Origin: Acinetobacter pullicarnis
GTDB taxonomy: Bacteria > Pseudomonadota > Gammaproteobacteria > Pseudomonadales > Moraxellaceae
Reading direction: 5' to 3'
Length of the DNA: 64,000 nt
Assembly (NCBI RefSeq): GCF_006352475.1
Contig: NZ_VCMZ01000001.1
Span: 3,905,479-3,969,478, forward strand
The number at the start of each line of letters is the position of its first letter. Within the stretch, counting starts at the first letter, position 1. Shown here piece by piece: positions 36,526 to 45,324 of the stretch. A program made the position numbers and the translations under genes. The notes under the pieces are model-generated. The model was not told the origin of the DNA and did no database searches. It saw only the letters and a list, made by a program, of their open reading frames with translations.

Positions 36526-37632
36526 CTATTCAGCGGTAATATATTCAACCACTTCTAAATTAAAACCAGAAATCGCATTAAAACGTAATGGTGAACTCAG
36601 CAATTTCATTTTTTCCACGCCAAGATCACGTAAAATTTGCGCACCGACACCAATGGTTTGGTACTGCTGCGACAATGCCGCACTCGACTTGGTCGGTTTA
36701 GGCTGAGTCAACGCATCTAGCGCAGGCCCAAGATCAGACAAGTGTGCCTGACCAATCCAGACCAACACACCGCGTTCGCTTTGCGCAATGGTTTTTAGGG
36801 CTTTGTCTAAATTCCAATTGGCTTCTTGATCTGCACCACTGAGTTTTAACAAGTCACGGGCAGGATTAAAGCCATGCACACGAACTGTGGTCACACCTTG
36901 GCTCGGTTGGCCTTTCACTAATGCCAAATGAATATACGGACTGCCTATTTCTTGATAGCGGTATAACTCAAACTCGCCATATTCGGTAGAAATACGTTGT
37001 TGACCGAGACGCTCTACCGTTTGCTCATTGGTCATACGATAGTGAATCAGGTCAGCAATGGTGCCGATTTTAATGCCATGCTTTTCAGCAAAAACTTCTA
37101 AGTCTGGGCGGCGTGCCATGGTGCCATCATCGTTAATGATTTCACAAATCACAGAAGCAGGTTCTAAACCGGCTAAACGAGCTAAATCACAGCCAGCTTC
37201 CGTATGGCCCGCACGGTGTAATACACCACCCGGTTGTGCCATCAGTGGGAAAATATGTCCCGGCTGTACAATATCACTTGGTTTTGCATGGGCAGCCACG
37301 GCGGCATGAATGGTATGCGCGCGTTCAGCTGCAGAAATTCCGGTGGTAATGCCTTTTGCGGCTTCAATAGACAAGGTAAAGTTGGTCGCATGTTGCGCGC
37401 CATTGGCATCAACCATTAAAGGTAAATTGAGTTGCTGGCAACGTTCTTTACTTAAGGTTAAACACACCAAACCACGTGCATGAGTGATCATAAAGTTAAT
37501 GTCTTCTGGACGCACATGGGTCGCAGCAATAACAAGATCACCTTCATTTTCACGGTCTTCATCGTCCATGAGAATGACCATTTTTCCTGCACGGATATCT
37601 GCTACAAGTTCTTCAACAGTATTGAGCGGCAT
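36526..37632 (-). CDS. ribB: 3,4-dihydroxy-2-butanone 4-phosphate synthase with degenerate GTP cyclohydrolase II-like domain
   Basis: The N-terminal half (about residues 1-205) is a complete DHBP synthase: MVILMDDEDRENEGDLV with acidic magnesium ligands, FMITHARGLVCL, HAAVAAHAKPSDIVQPGHIF and GHTEAGCDLARLAGL. The C-terminal half (about 206-368) resembles GTP cyclohydrolase II but lacks its zinc Cys cluster. Where functional RibA has a C-x2-G-x7-C-x-C motif this protein reads VRVHGFNPARDLLKLSG, without cysteines. It is thus expected to make only the butanone phosphate. No FMN riboswitch is apparent upstream. Confidence 0.9.
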   Translation of the reverse strand: MPLNTVEELVADIRAGKMVILMDDEDRENEGDLVIAATHVRPEDINFMITHARGLVCLTLSKERCQQLNLPLMVDANGAQHATNFTLSIEAAKGITTGISAAERAHTIHAAVAAHAKPSDIVQPGHIFPLMAQPGGVLHRAGHTEAGCDLARLAGLEPASVICEIINDDGTMARRPDLEVFAEKHGIKIGTIADLIHYRMTNEQTVERLGQQRISTEYGEFELYRYQEIGSPYIHLALVKGQPSQGVTTVRVHGFNPARDLLKLSGADQEANWNLDKALKTIAQSERGVLVWIGQAHLSDLGPALDALTQPKPTKSSAALSQQYQTIGVGAQILRDLGVEKMKLLSSPLRFNAISGFNLEVVEYITAE

Positions 37633-37985
37633 CCAATTTCACCTTTTCACTTTGTCTATCGTAGACGGTTTGGCCTATTTATCGCTGCATAGTTTACCGT
37701 GTTTTAATGACGTTTGCCTATGCTTATCGTAGCGGGTTAATTTTAAAGCTTTGATATTATCTTGTGGTGCACCGTGTATTTTTCAATCCCATCATCAAGA
37801 TAAAGACGATCCTTGATTTTTAAACCGCTAACCCAGCGGCGAAAAACTCAACGTATATGAAAGCTGCCCTAAATCATCACCAGAAATTAAAATATAAGAT
37901 TTGATTGAGTTCGATCCACTAAAATAATCGCCATGCAGCGCTTAAAAGCTAAGCTGAACACGCCTTTACCGCACGCTAATTTACG
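37633..37985. other. Intergenic region upstream of ribB
   Basis: This 353-bp stretch should contain the ribB promoter. I looked for the conserved blocks of the FMN (RFN) riboswitch on the minus strand and did not find them. No gene, terminator with a T-run or repeat was recognised. Confidence 0.5.
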
Positions 37986-38330
37986 TTACTGACTGCGGAA
38001 TACAAAATAAATACAGCCGACTAAACACAGACCTGCCCAAAGATAATCCAACTTAAATGGCTGCTTAAATAACAAAATCATAAAGGGCACAAACACCAGC
38101 AGCGTAATCACTTCTTGGGTGATTTTCATTTCTCCCAGTGACCAGCCGGACTGCGCCAGTAAACGCGTGGCGGGAACCATAAAACAATATTCGAGTAGGG
38201 CAATCAACCAGCCAAATAAGATCGCTTGCCATAAAGGTGCATCATGTAAAAACTTAAGATGACCATACCATGCCAAAGTCATAAAACAGTTGGCAATGAT
38301 CAATAGAAGAAGGGGAAGGGAAAGCGCCAT
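37986..38330 (-). CDS. DMT-superfamily small membrane protein (DUF486)
   Basis: A 114-residue protein with four hydrophobic segments (about residues 3-20, 33-52, 70-90, 95-112), as in the DUF486 family of drug/metabolite transporter-like proteins. The conserved WGHLKF-type region reads WYGHLKFLHDAP, followed by WLIALLEYCFMVPA and LGEMKITQEVITLLVF. Function is not established. The gene is monocistronic and divergent from the lipoprotein gene at 38538. Confidence 0.85.
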   Translation of the reverse strand: MALSLPLLLLIIANCFMTLAWYGHLKFLHDAPLWQAILFGWLIALLEYCFMVPATRLLAQSGWSLGEMKITQEVITLLVFVPFMILLFKQPFKLDYLWAGLCLVGCIYFVFRSQ

Positions 38331-38537
38331 GGCATCGATGTAGACACAACTGAAGATTTGCTAGATTACACCGAATCATTGGAAAGAAAATAGAACAACG
38401 CATTTTCAGTAAGAATACCGCTTTCATATCACTAAAAATTAGTATTTACTCTGAATTACTACACTTAATTTTTTAATAATTTTATTTTAATTCTTGAAAA
38501 CCGAACACTTAAAGCAAAACTTGGACGTTTAAATAAT

Positions 38538-39245
38538 ATGGATAGAAAATGGTTAATCCTCGGAAGCAGTATTTTGACCACCAGCCTACTCAGTGGCTGT
38601 GCCACCATGCTGACGATGCATGAAATCAAGGATAGAGAACACAACATTAAAACCCTGTATACCGATCAATTGATTGCCTATGGCATTCCTAAAACACCGA
38701 TTCCGTCTTATGAAAATGCCTTGGCCGTTGTTGGCACAAAAAACAATTACCTGATTAAACCAGTAGCACAATCACTGCCCAATCCCAATCTACTGGTCGA
38801 TGTGGTCACCCAACTTGATTTGAACTATTTATCGATTATGCCAAGATCGGTCACCAAAGATAAAATCTTTGAAATTACCCTGACAGATCCCAAAGTACCA
38901 CTCACTGAAACACTGGTGTTGTATTACACCAAACCCAATCAGAAAATAACAGCCATTGAAAAGCAGCAGTTGCAGACCCTCAAATTTTCGTGTGGTGTCA
39001 CGCAATCAAACGACAGTTATTCATGCATCCAATATGTGACTTATAATATTTACCCGATTCAAAAAGCAGAAAATACAACACCACCGCAACATCAGTTTAG
39101 ACAGCCGATTCAACTTGAAGTAAAGCACAAAACCAAAAAATCAGTGCTGAATAAAGCTTTTTACTTCCCACTGTTACCGCTCGCAGCAGTAGTCGATATT
39201 GTGACGCTGCCGGTTCAGTACATGCTGTTTTCTGAATGGTTATAG
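38538..39245 (+). CDS. Hypothetical lipoprotein
   Basis: A 235-residue lipoprotein I do not recognise. The signal peptide has the lipobox LSGC with Cys21 followed by Ala, consistent with outer-membrane sorting. The mature part is mixed alpha/beta with two Cys (SCGVTQSNDSYSCIQY, about residues 152-163) that could form a disulfide in the periplasm. A hydrophobic stretch lies near the end (FYFPLLPLAAVVDIVTLPV), a tail pattern seen in YceK-like lipoproteins. It stands alone between DUF486 and mpl. Confidence 0.75.
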   Translation: MDRKWLILGSSILTTSLLSGCATMLTMHEIKDREHNIKTLYTDQLIAYGIPKTPIPSYENALAVVGTKNNYLIKPVAQSLPNPNLLVDVVTQLDLNYLSIMPRSVTKDKIFEITLTDPKVPLTETLVLYYTKPNQKITAIEKQQLQTLKFSCGVTQSNDSYSCIQYVTYNIYPIQKAENTTPPQHQFRQPIQLEVKHKTKKSVLNKAFYFPLLPLAAVVDIVTLPVQYMLFSEWL

Positions 39246-39433
39246 TTCATCAATTCAGGCTTTTTTAATTGATTCTTTTCGCCTAAACATCAATGCAATC
39301 AAGCCTGAAAACAACACAAGAAAAACTATCTTTTCAGAAATAGCCTTGCTATCGTTGCTGACAAATTGAATTAATCACGACAACAGCACCGAAAACAAAG
39401 TGATGTGTCTAAAAAGTAGTGGAGTGAGAAGCT

Positions 39434-40801
39434 ATGCATCTGCATATTTTGGGTATTTGTGGCACCTTTATGGGTTCGTTGGCACTCCTCGCGCGTGATC
39501 TCGGTCACACCGTCACCGGATCAGACCAAAGTGTTTATCCACCAATGTCGACCCAACTCGAAAATGCAGGCATCACCTTAATGCAAGGCTATGACCGCAG
39601 TCATTTACAACCACATCCAGATCTTGTAATCGTCGGCAATGCCATGAAGCGTGGTATTGATGCTGTCGAGTACATGCTTGATGTGGGACTGCCGTATATT
39701 TCAGGACCGCAATTCTTGGCCGATCATGTGTTGCAAGGCAAGCATGTTTTGGGCGTGGCAGGTACACACGGCAAAACCACCACCACCACCATGTTGGCAT
39801 GGGTACTCGATCAAGCTGGATTAAACCCGGGCTTTTTAATTGGTGGCGTCCCGCTCGGTTTTAGTGAAAGTGCGCGTCTCGGCAGTGGTGAATATTTTGT
39901 GGTGGAAGCGGATGAATACGACTCTGCATTTTTTGATAAGCGCTCGAAGTTCGTGCATTACCATCCGAAAACCGCGATTTTAAATAATCTCGAATTTGAC
40001 CATGCCGATATTTTTGATGACCTCGCAGCCATTCAAAAACAATTCCATCATTTGGTTCGGACCATTCCAAGTACTGGTCGCATTATCGCGCCCATCACCG
40101 AACAACATATTGATGAAGTGTTAGCAATGGGCTGCTGGACCCCTGTGGTTCGTACCAGTGTTACAGCCAACTCAGAAGTTGCTTTGGCGGCCGAGTTGAT
40201 CAATGCCGATGGTTCGCATTTTAAAGTGTTGCAACACGGCGTCGTCAAAGGCGAAGTGAATTGGAGCATGACTGGACAACATAGCGTTGCTAACGCCTTG
40301 GCCAGTATTGCCGCGGCTGAACATGTCGGTGTTGCGGTTGAACAAGCCTGTGCCGCTTTGTCTTGCTTTGGTGGGGTAAAACGCCGTATGGAATTACTCG
40401 ACGTGATCCACGGTATTGAAGTTTATGATGATTTTGCCCATCACCCCACTGCGATTGCCACCACACTGGATGGTGCACGTAAACGCCTAGGCGAACGTAA
40501 GTTGTGGGCAATCATTGAACCGCGCTCGAATACCATGCGGATGGGCAGCCATAAAGCCGAATTGGCCGATTCTGCACAACTGGCCGATCACGTGATTTGG
40601 TATCAACCCGAAGGTCTGGACTGGGATTTACAACCCGTGATTGATGCGGCATCCAATCAAGCTACCTTGGCACGTACTCTTGAAGACATTATTGAAGACG
40701 TTGTCAAAGGTACAGGTGAGGGTGATGCGGTGGTGGTGATGTCAAATGGTGGTTTTGGTGGCTTACACCAAAAACTCTTGGTCGCCTTAAAAGCCAAATA
40801 A
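39434..40801 (+). CDS. mpl: UDP-N-acetylmuramate:L-alanyl-gamma-D-glutamyl-meso-diaminopimelate ligase
   Basis: Mpl recycles murein by ligating the released tripeptide to UDP-MurNAc. The 455-residue Mur-ligase-fold protein starts MHLHILGICGTFMGSLALLA, the UDP-binding domain with the Mpl-specific GTFMG. The ATP loop GVAGTHGKTTTTTML is near residue 110 and EADEYDSAFFDKRSKFVHY follows, which differs from MurC and is diagnostic. DDFAHHPTAI and EPRSNTMRMG lie in the C-terminal domain. It is monocistronic with a strong terminator downstream. Confidence 0.97.
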   Translation: MHLHILGICGTFMGSLALLARDLGHTVTGSDQSVYPPMSTQLENAGITLMQGYDRSHLQPHPDLVIVGNAMKRGIDAVEYMLDVGLPYISGPQFLADHVLQGKHVLGVAGTHGKTTTTTMLAWVLDQAGLNPGFLIGGVPLGFSESARLGSGEYFVVEADEYDSAFFDKRSKFVHYHPKTAILNNLEFDHADIFDDLAAIQKQFHHLVRTIPSTGRIIAPITEQHIDEVLAMGCWTPVVRTSVTANSEVALAAELINADGSHFKVLQHGVVKGEVNWSMTGQHSVANALASIAAAEHVGVAVEQACAALSCFGGVKRRMELLDVIHGIEVYDDFAHHPTAIATTLDGARKRLGERKLWAIIEPRSNTMRMGSHKAELADSAQLADHVIWYQPEGLDWDLQPVIDAASNQATLARTLEDIIEDVVKGTGEGDAVVVMSNGGFGGLHQKLLVALKAK

Positions 40802-40866
40802 CGCCAATAATCCCAAGCGCCCAATCAATATCCATAAAGCTGCATCTAGACCGTGATGCGCTGTAA

Positions 40867-40902
40867 AAAAAAGAGGCTGTCTCAAAAGGCAGCCTCTTTT
40901 TT
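40867..40902 (+). terminator. Rho-independent terminator after mpl
   Basis: A 13-bp stem (40867-40879 with 40890-40902; core AGAGGCTG/CAGCCTCT) with A's before and seven T's after. It lies between convergent genes and can act on both. Confidence 0.88.
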
Positions 40903-40925
40903 TATCAGTATGTGCTTTGCTCGAC

Positions 40926-41210
40926 TTAAGCCACGACATCTGCAAAACTTTGATCACGCTTAAACATCACCTCGACATAAGAACAGGTCGCCACAATTTT
41001 AAGCTGCTTGTCACGGGCAAACTGCACCAACACATCCAATAGCTTTTTCGCCACACCTTGGCCTCTCAGCGAATCATCCACCCAAGTATGATTGGCAATG
41101 ATGGTATTCTCATCCGACCAAACATAGCTGATTTCTGCGATGCGTTGTCCCTGTTCGTTTTCAAGAAAGAAAAGCCCTTGTTTTTGATCATCGTTATGCT
41201 GAAACATCAT
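40926..41210 (-). CDS. Small GNAT-fold acetyltransferase (YjdJ-like, N-acetyltransferase family 14)
   Basis: A 94-residue protein, the size of the short GNAT proteins of this family. It has the acetyl-CoA-binding loop VDDSLRGQGVAKKLLDVLVQ (about residues 44-63) followed by the strand LKIVATCSYVEVMFKR, both family features. Such proteins are thought to acetylate small molecules or protein amino groups; no substrate is known. It stands alone, converging on mpl. Confidence 0.88.
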   Translation of the reverse strand: MMFQHNDDQKQGLFFLENEQGQRIAEISYVWSDENTIIANHTWVDDSLRGQGVAKKLLDVLVQFARDKQLKIVATCSYVEVMFKRDQSFADVVA

Positions 41211-41398
41211 ATTGATCTCATTCGTTTTTTAAAATGTAGATCTCGACTTTAGCAAAGCTGATTTGTTTTGCAAAACATCAAATGCATTAAATAGCACATC
41301 AATGTCACTGTGCTGCTTTACAGCGAAATCCTTAACAACAGCACGCTTTTAGATTTAAACTGCGCCATCATCTATAACTCCCTTAAAAATATAACGGT

Positions 41399-42592
41399 AT
41401 GCACGCACATCCACCCTCGAAATCCCCAAGCACCACGCAACAATGGATTAGTGTTATTAGTCTGGCATTTGCAGCCTTTATATTTAATACCACTGAATTT
41501 ATTCCAATTGCCTTGCTCAGTGATATAGGCAATAGCTTTGGTATGCCAAGCACGGATGTGGGGATCATGATTACCGTTTATGCTTGGGTGGTGGCAACCC
41601 TGTCACTGCCGATGATGCTGCTGACCAGAAATATTGAACGACGATTTTTACTGATTATGTTGTTTATGGTTTTTATCGCCAGTCACATCTTGTCCTATTT
41701 TGCCTGGAGCTTTCAAAGCCTCTTGGTCAGTCGAATCGGGATTGCCTTGGCACATGCACTGTTTTGGTCAATTACCGCCTCACTGGCCGTGCGTGTTGCG
41801 CCAGAAGGTAAGGCCTTTCAAGCGCTTGGCTTACTTTCCACTGGAACCGCCATGGCGATGGTGCTCGGCATTCCCTTGGGCCGCATGGTCGGCGAATCTT
41901 ATGGCTGGCGTAATACCTTTGCCCTGATTGTGATTGGGGCCAGTCTGGTCTGCCTGATCTTGGCCAAAAGCTTGCCACGTTTACCCAGTGTCAATTCGGG
42001 TTCATTCAGCAGCGTAAAAACCCTCATGCAACGTCCAAGCCTGATGTTGGTGTTTGCCTTACTGGTGTTAATTGTCAGCGCACAATTTACCGCTTATAGC
42101 TATATCGAGCCCTTTGCCCTCAACATTGCCCAGTTCAGTTCCAGCCAAACCACCAGTTTATTATTGGTTTATGGTGGGGCGGGTTTTATAGGGTCTTATC
42201 TATTTGGAAAATTTGCACCTCATTATCCGAGAGCCATTATTCCCTTGAGTTGTGCCACTTTGGCTGCAGTGATGTTATTGCTCTTGCCCGCAGCGCAAGG
42301 CTTCGTCAGTTTCAGTATCCTCGGCATGTTCTGGGGCATCGGCATTTTGTGTATTAGCTTGGCACTACAAGCCAAAACCCTGAATCTCTCTGCGGATGCC
42401 ACCGATGTGGCGATGGCGATTTTTTCAGGCCTCTACAATCTCGGCATTGGCGCAGGGGCATTATTCGGAGCCTATGTCACAGCACAGTATGGCTTGAGCG
42501 CGATTGGTATGCTGGGTGGTATCCTAGCACTGCTTGCAACTGGCTTGGCACTCCTATTGGTGCAACGCCGTGACTTTAACGGTCGTGCTTAA
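41399..42592 (+). CDS. sotB: Sugar efflux transporter, SotB type (MFS)
   Basis: A 397-residue twelve-segment MFS exporter. The first segment carries FNTTEFIPIALLSDIGNSFG, a hallmark of SotB, which exports arabinose and similar sugars in E. coli. MTVYAWVV-like sequence (MITVYAWVVATLSLP) and GIPLGRMVGESYGWRNTF follow. In a strictly aerobic non-sugar-using organism such as Acinetobacter the natural substrate may differ. The gene is monocistronic, ending 332 bp before the TerC-family gene and its riboswitch. Confidence 0.87.
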   Translation: MHAHPPSKSPSTTQQWISVISLAFAAFIFNTTEFIPIALLSDIGNSFGMPSTDVGIMITVYAWVVATLSLPMMLLTRNIERRFLLIMLFMVFIASHILSYFAWSFQSLLVSRIGIALAHALFWSITASLAVRVAPEGKAFQALGLLSTGTAMAMVLGIPLGRMVGESYGWRNTFALIVIGASLVCLILAKSLPRLPSVNSGSFSSVKTLMQRPSLMLVFALLVLIVSAQFTAYSYIEPFALNIAQFSSSQTTSLLLVYGGAGFIGSYLFGKFAPHYPRAIIPLSCATLAAVMLLLLPAAQGFVSFSILGMFWGIGILCISLALQAKTLNLSADATDVAMAIFSGLYNLGIGAGALFGAYVTAQYGLSAIGMLGGILALLATGLALLLVQRRDFNGRA

Positions 42593-42690
42593 TGGCTATT
42601 TTTTGCATGAACAATTGCAGTTTTGTTTAAAATATGAGATTCTTCGCGCTATTCGGAAATACACACTTTTTCCCTACAGAATTCGTTTGA

Positions 42691-42895
42691 ACAAGGGGAG
42701 TAGCCTCCTCCAAACGTTCTCAGTCGCAAGCCATTCGTGTTGCACACAGAACGTGTCAGAATATCGTCATCACGCTCTTCGGAGTCGGTATCTGAGCATC
42801 ATCCCAGTGGATCTTTTCCCAGATGATGTAGGCAAGACCTTGATCATGTTGATACAGATGTTTAATTCATCTGGCAACAGGTCAAGGTTTTTTTA
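42691..42895 (+). promoter_or_regulatory. yybP-ykoY (manganese) riboswitch upstream of a TerC-family gene
   Basis: The leader contains the signature ACAAGGGGAGTAGCCTCC (from 42691), then GTCATCACGCTCTTCGGAG (42766-42784), the two loop regions that contact Mn2+ in this riboswitch class. It ends in a terminator-like stem (ACCTTGA at 42837-42843 with TCAAGGT at 42882-42888, inner CAGATG/CATCTG) and a T-run. The downstream gene is of the TerC/Alx family, a known target of this riboswitch, as with alx in E. coli. Ligand binding would probably prevent termination. Confidence 0.85.
42837..42894 (+). terminator. Riboswitch-associated terminator
   Basis: Outer stem ACCTTGA/TCAAGGT (42837-42843/42882-42888), with inner pairs GTTG/CAAC and CAGATG/CATCTG, is followed by seven T's at 42888-42894. 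Its left strand overlaps the end of the riboswitch core, as expected for a switch between alternative folds. Confidence 0.75.
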
Positions 42896-42924
42896 TGCCT
42901 GCTTGCCAGATTTGGAGATTTTTT

Positions 42925-43890
42925 ATGGAATCCATTGGCAATATTTGGCTCTATCTGGTGTTTTTCGGCCTCGTTACCGTCATGCTCTGCATCGACTTTT
43001 TAGGCTTTAAACAAAAACAAGATCAAGCACCGAGCGTAAAATCTGCGGCATTCTGGAGCCTTGCGTGGGTCAGTATTGCCATGCTATTTGCAGGAGGGCT
43101 GTGGCTCTACCTACAACAAACTGCTGGCGTTGCACTGGCGAATCAAAAAACCATGGAATATATCGCGGGTTATTTACTGGAAAAATCCCTCGCGATTGAT
43201 AACGTCTTTGTTTGGCTCATGATTTTCGCAGCATTCTCCATCTCACCAGCATTACAACGCCAACTGTTGCTCTACGGGGTGCTCGGTGCCATCGTGCTAC
43301 GAACCATCTTTATTTTTATTGGTGCGTGGTTCGTGCAAGAATTCTCATGGGTGCTGTATATTTTTGGCGCGTTCTTGGTCTATACCGGCTTTAAATTCCT
43401 TAAGGGCCAAGATGAAGATCAAGACATTGAGGACATGAAACTACTCAAGTGGTTACGCAAACATATGCGAATCACCCCAAAACTTGAAGGCAATCGCTTC
43501 TTTGTCCGTCAAAATGGCGTGCTGTGGGCAACCCCATTATTTTTAGTGCTGATCTTGGTTGAAGCATCCGATGTGATTTTCGCGGTCGATTCGATCCCGG
43601 CTATTTTTGCGGTAACCAGTGATCCCTTCATCGTATTGACTGCAAACTTAATGGCGATTTTGGGCCTACGTGCAATGTTCTTTTTATTGGCTGGCGCTGC
43701 GGAGAAAATGCATTATCTCCCATACGGTCTCGGCATTATCTTGTTATTCATTGGCTTTAAAATGTTGATGCTCGATGTATTCCACATGCCAATCTGGATT
43801 TCACTCAGCTTTATTGCCATCGTCTTAGCAGTGACGGCTTGGTTATCGCTACGTTATCACCGTAAACAGTCTGACTTAAACCAAGGTTAA
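42925..43890 (+). CDS. TerC/Alx-family integral membrane protein, probable manganese exporter
   Basis: A 321-residue protein with nine hydrophobic segments. It has the TerC-family motifs SLAIDNVFVWLMIF (about residues 94-107), with the conserved acidic metal site, and LVEASDVIFAVDSIPAIFAV (about 214-233). The ATG at 42925 is chosen since GGAG lies nine bases before it; an earlier ATG at 42895 sits directly on the riboswitch terminator. Alx of E. coli and other family members export Mn2+, and the riboswitch in the leader supports the same role here. It overlaps the convergent next gene by 15 bp. Confidence 0.9.
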   Translation: MESIGNIWLYLVFFGLVTVMLCIDFLGFKQKQDQAPSVKSAAFWSLAWVSIAMLFAGGLWLYLQQTAGVALANQKTMEYIAGYLLEKSLAIDNVFVWLMIFAAFSISPALQRQLLLYGVLGAIVLRTIFIFIGAWFVQEFSWVLYIFGAFLVYTGFKFLKGQDEDQDIEDMKLLKWLRKHMRITPKLEGNRFFVRQNGVLWATPLFLVLILVEASDVIFAVDSIPAIFAVTSDPFIVLTANLMAILGLRAMFFLLAGAAEKMHYLPYGLGIILLFIGFKMLMLDVFHMPIWISLSFIAIVLAVTAWLSLRYHRKQSDLNQG

Positions 43891-44442
43891 TTGCGGCCAA
43901 CGCTGTAAAAAACCTTTAGATTCAACTCTTGCCATAAATGTGCGGTGGCTAACCAATGTAGGATTCCACCGTACTTTTAGCGCAAGTAAATCGGTTAAAC
44001 CAAAGGGCGCAATGATCTCAAGTTGATCATCTCCCAACGTCTCACTTTTCAACAAACGCACTGCAATCGCCGTGGCTGTTTCAGGCCATAGTGACAGTGC
44101 GTGTTCAATACTGCTTAGCGGTGCAATCCGTTCGCCTTGATCGGTTCGATACCATTGATGCACCAAGGCTTGATTGACCACATCCCATGTATTTTCTGGA
44201 AAATGTTGGCTTAACTGCTGGCTTAAACGAACTTGCGCTGCATCCTGCACATCCTCTGCATCATAGAAGATCACATCGATTTCAGTCCCCGCCATCTGAT
44301 ATTGCTGCGCATGCAAACTGCTCCAAACCAAGTTCCGAATCACACCCGCAGCAAGATAGGCATTTGGGTTTAACTCGCTTAATACCGTGAGTCTTTGCAT
44401 TAGGGCAGGGGATTGCTGCAATAGGTCTGTGAGTAGGGTCAT
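43876..44442 (-). CDS. Nucleotidyltransferase-family protein (DUF925-like)
   Basis: A 188-residue protein with the polymerase-beta-like fold features AAGVIRNLVWSSLHAQQY (about residues 31-48) and TEIDVIFYDAED (53-64), which place the two metal-binding acidic residues. GLTDLLALKVRWNP is near residue 150 and FMARVESKGFLQRWPQL at the end. These match the DUF925 group, similar to CCA-adding and other nucleotidyltransferases; no substrate is known. It overlaps the TerC gene end by 15 bp and is the last chromosomal-type gene before the pdif island. Confidence 0.85.
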   Translation of the reverse strand: MTLLTDLLQQSPALMQRLTVLSELNPNAYLAAGVIRNLVWSSLHAQQYQMAGTEIDVIFYDAEDVQDAAQVRLSQQLSQHFPENTWDVVNQALVHQWYRTDQGERIAPLSSIEHALSLWPETATAIAVRLLKSETLGDDQLEIIAPFGLTDLLALKVRWNPTLVSHRTFMARVESKGFLQRWPQLTLV

Positions 44443-44552
44443 ATTCGCTTCGGTGTCGGTTTGTGTTTATTAGAACAGGGATTGTTAAACTGAGCTTACT
44501 TAACTTATGAAACAACGGTCAATAAATATACGTGAAACGATCTAAATCATGC

Positions 44553-44584
44553 AAAAAGCCCAATCGGTGATGATTGGGCTTTTT
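44553..44584 (+). terminator. Rho-independent terminator at the left edge of the accessory island
   Basis: A 13-bp stem (44553-44565 AAAAAGCCCAATC with 44572-44584 GATTGGGCTTTTT) with a six-base loop, usable in both directions. It lies 43 bp before the first pdif-like site. Confidence 0.85.
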
Positions 44585-44626
44585 GTAATACTATAAAACC
44601 ATGATTTGCAAAGAATAAATCAGAGA

Positions 44627-44654
44627 GTTTCGCATAACTCGTATTATGTTAATT
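44627..44654 (+). other. pdif-like XerC/XerD recombination site 1 (C|D orientation)
   Basis: The 28-bp site is XerC arm GTTTCGCATAA (44627-44637), six-base spacer CTCGTA and XerD arm TTATGTTAATT (44644-44654). The XerD arm differs by one base from the canonical TTATGTTAAAT, and the XerC arm is the same as in site 2. Such sites flank exchangeable modules on Acinetobacter plasmids. It lies 19 bp from the end of the HEPN gene. Confidence 0.82.
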
Positions 44655-44673
44655 TTAGAAAATTTTCAATATT

Positions 44674-45324
44674 TTAAGATTTTTCCTTAACCTGAGGGGG
44701 ATTCATAATCTCTGTTATCGGAGTCGTATAGTGATGAACATCTAATCCATTTTGATTACACTTCCGCATCCACATTCCCTCTAAATCTGAAGCAGCTTTA
44801 ATAAACTTTTCCATATTTTCGAGATTAGAGTAGCTCATTAGATTATTTTTAGTTTTTGGATAACCGTTTAATAATAAGGCATAACGATGAATACGTTTGA
44901 TATCTATAGTTTTTTTAACATATGTATATTCTGGCGTAGTTTTTTTGGGTTTTAAATGAACAAGTGCATTTCTAAAATTCTTCATTTTATTAATAGTCTG
45001 CCAAGGTTCTCTAGACCAATCTACTTCCAGACCAAGATGTTCACTTACCAAAGAAACTTTACCTAAAAAGCTAGCACTTTCTAGTAAGTCCCAATTCTTG
45101 ATTAATTGAGATCCATATAAATTACATACCGATTCCACATTGAATACAGCAAAAGACATAGCTGGGATAATCCATCTAAATTTGTGTCCAGTTTCTTCCT
45201 CTTTAGCTTTCCCTGCCTGATTCAACATAATTGAACCTAGATAATTATGATGTGTTTCAAACATTTCAATTTTTACTTTGTAATGAGTATCTTCATTTAC
45301 TACAGAATTCATATCAAAATTCAT
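44674..45324 (-). CDS. HEPN-domain protein of unknown function in a pdif module
   Basis: A 216-residue, AT-rich gene product I cannot name. It is mostly helical and carries NFRNALVHLKPKK, where Arg118 and His123 form the R-x4-H motif of HEPN ribonucleases. The predicted helices before it (ESVCNLYGSQLIKNWDLLES) fit a HEPN fold. Such proteins are common as toxins or defence effectors, but a catalytic role here is inference. No antitoxin gene of MNT type is beside it. The gene fills most of the 740-bp interval between two inversely oriented pdif-like sites. The start may be residue 1 or Met5. Confidence 0.7.
   Translation of the reverse strand: MNFDMNSVVNEDTHYKVKIEMFETHHNYLGSIMLNQAGKAKEEETGHKFRWIIPAMSFAVFNVESVCNLYGSQLIKNWDLLESASFLGKVSLVSEHLGLEVDWSREPWQTINKMKNFRNALVHLKPKKTTPEYTYVKKTIDIKRIHRYALLLNGYPKTKNNLMSYSNLENMEKFIKAASDLEGMWMRKCNQNGLDVHHYTTPITEIMNPPQVKEKS

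Noticed and set aside
37633..37985. Possible FMN riboswitch upstream of ribB
   Set aside because: None of the conserved RFN sequence blocks could be found on the minus strand.
42534..43010. Open frame of 158 codons across the sotB end, riboswitch and TerC gene start
   Set aside because: It overlaps two well-supported genes and the whole riboswitch in another frame, and the product resembles nothing.
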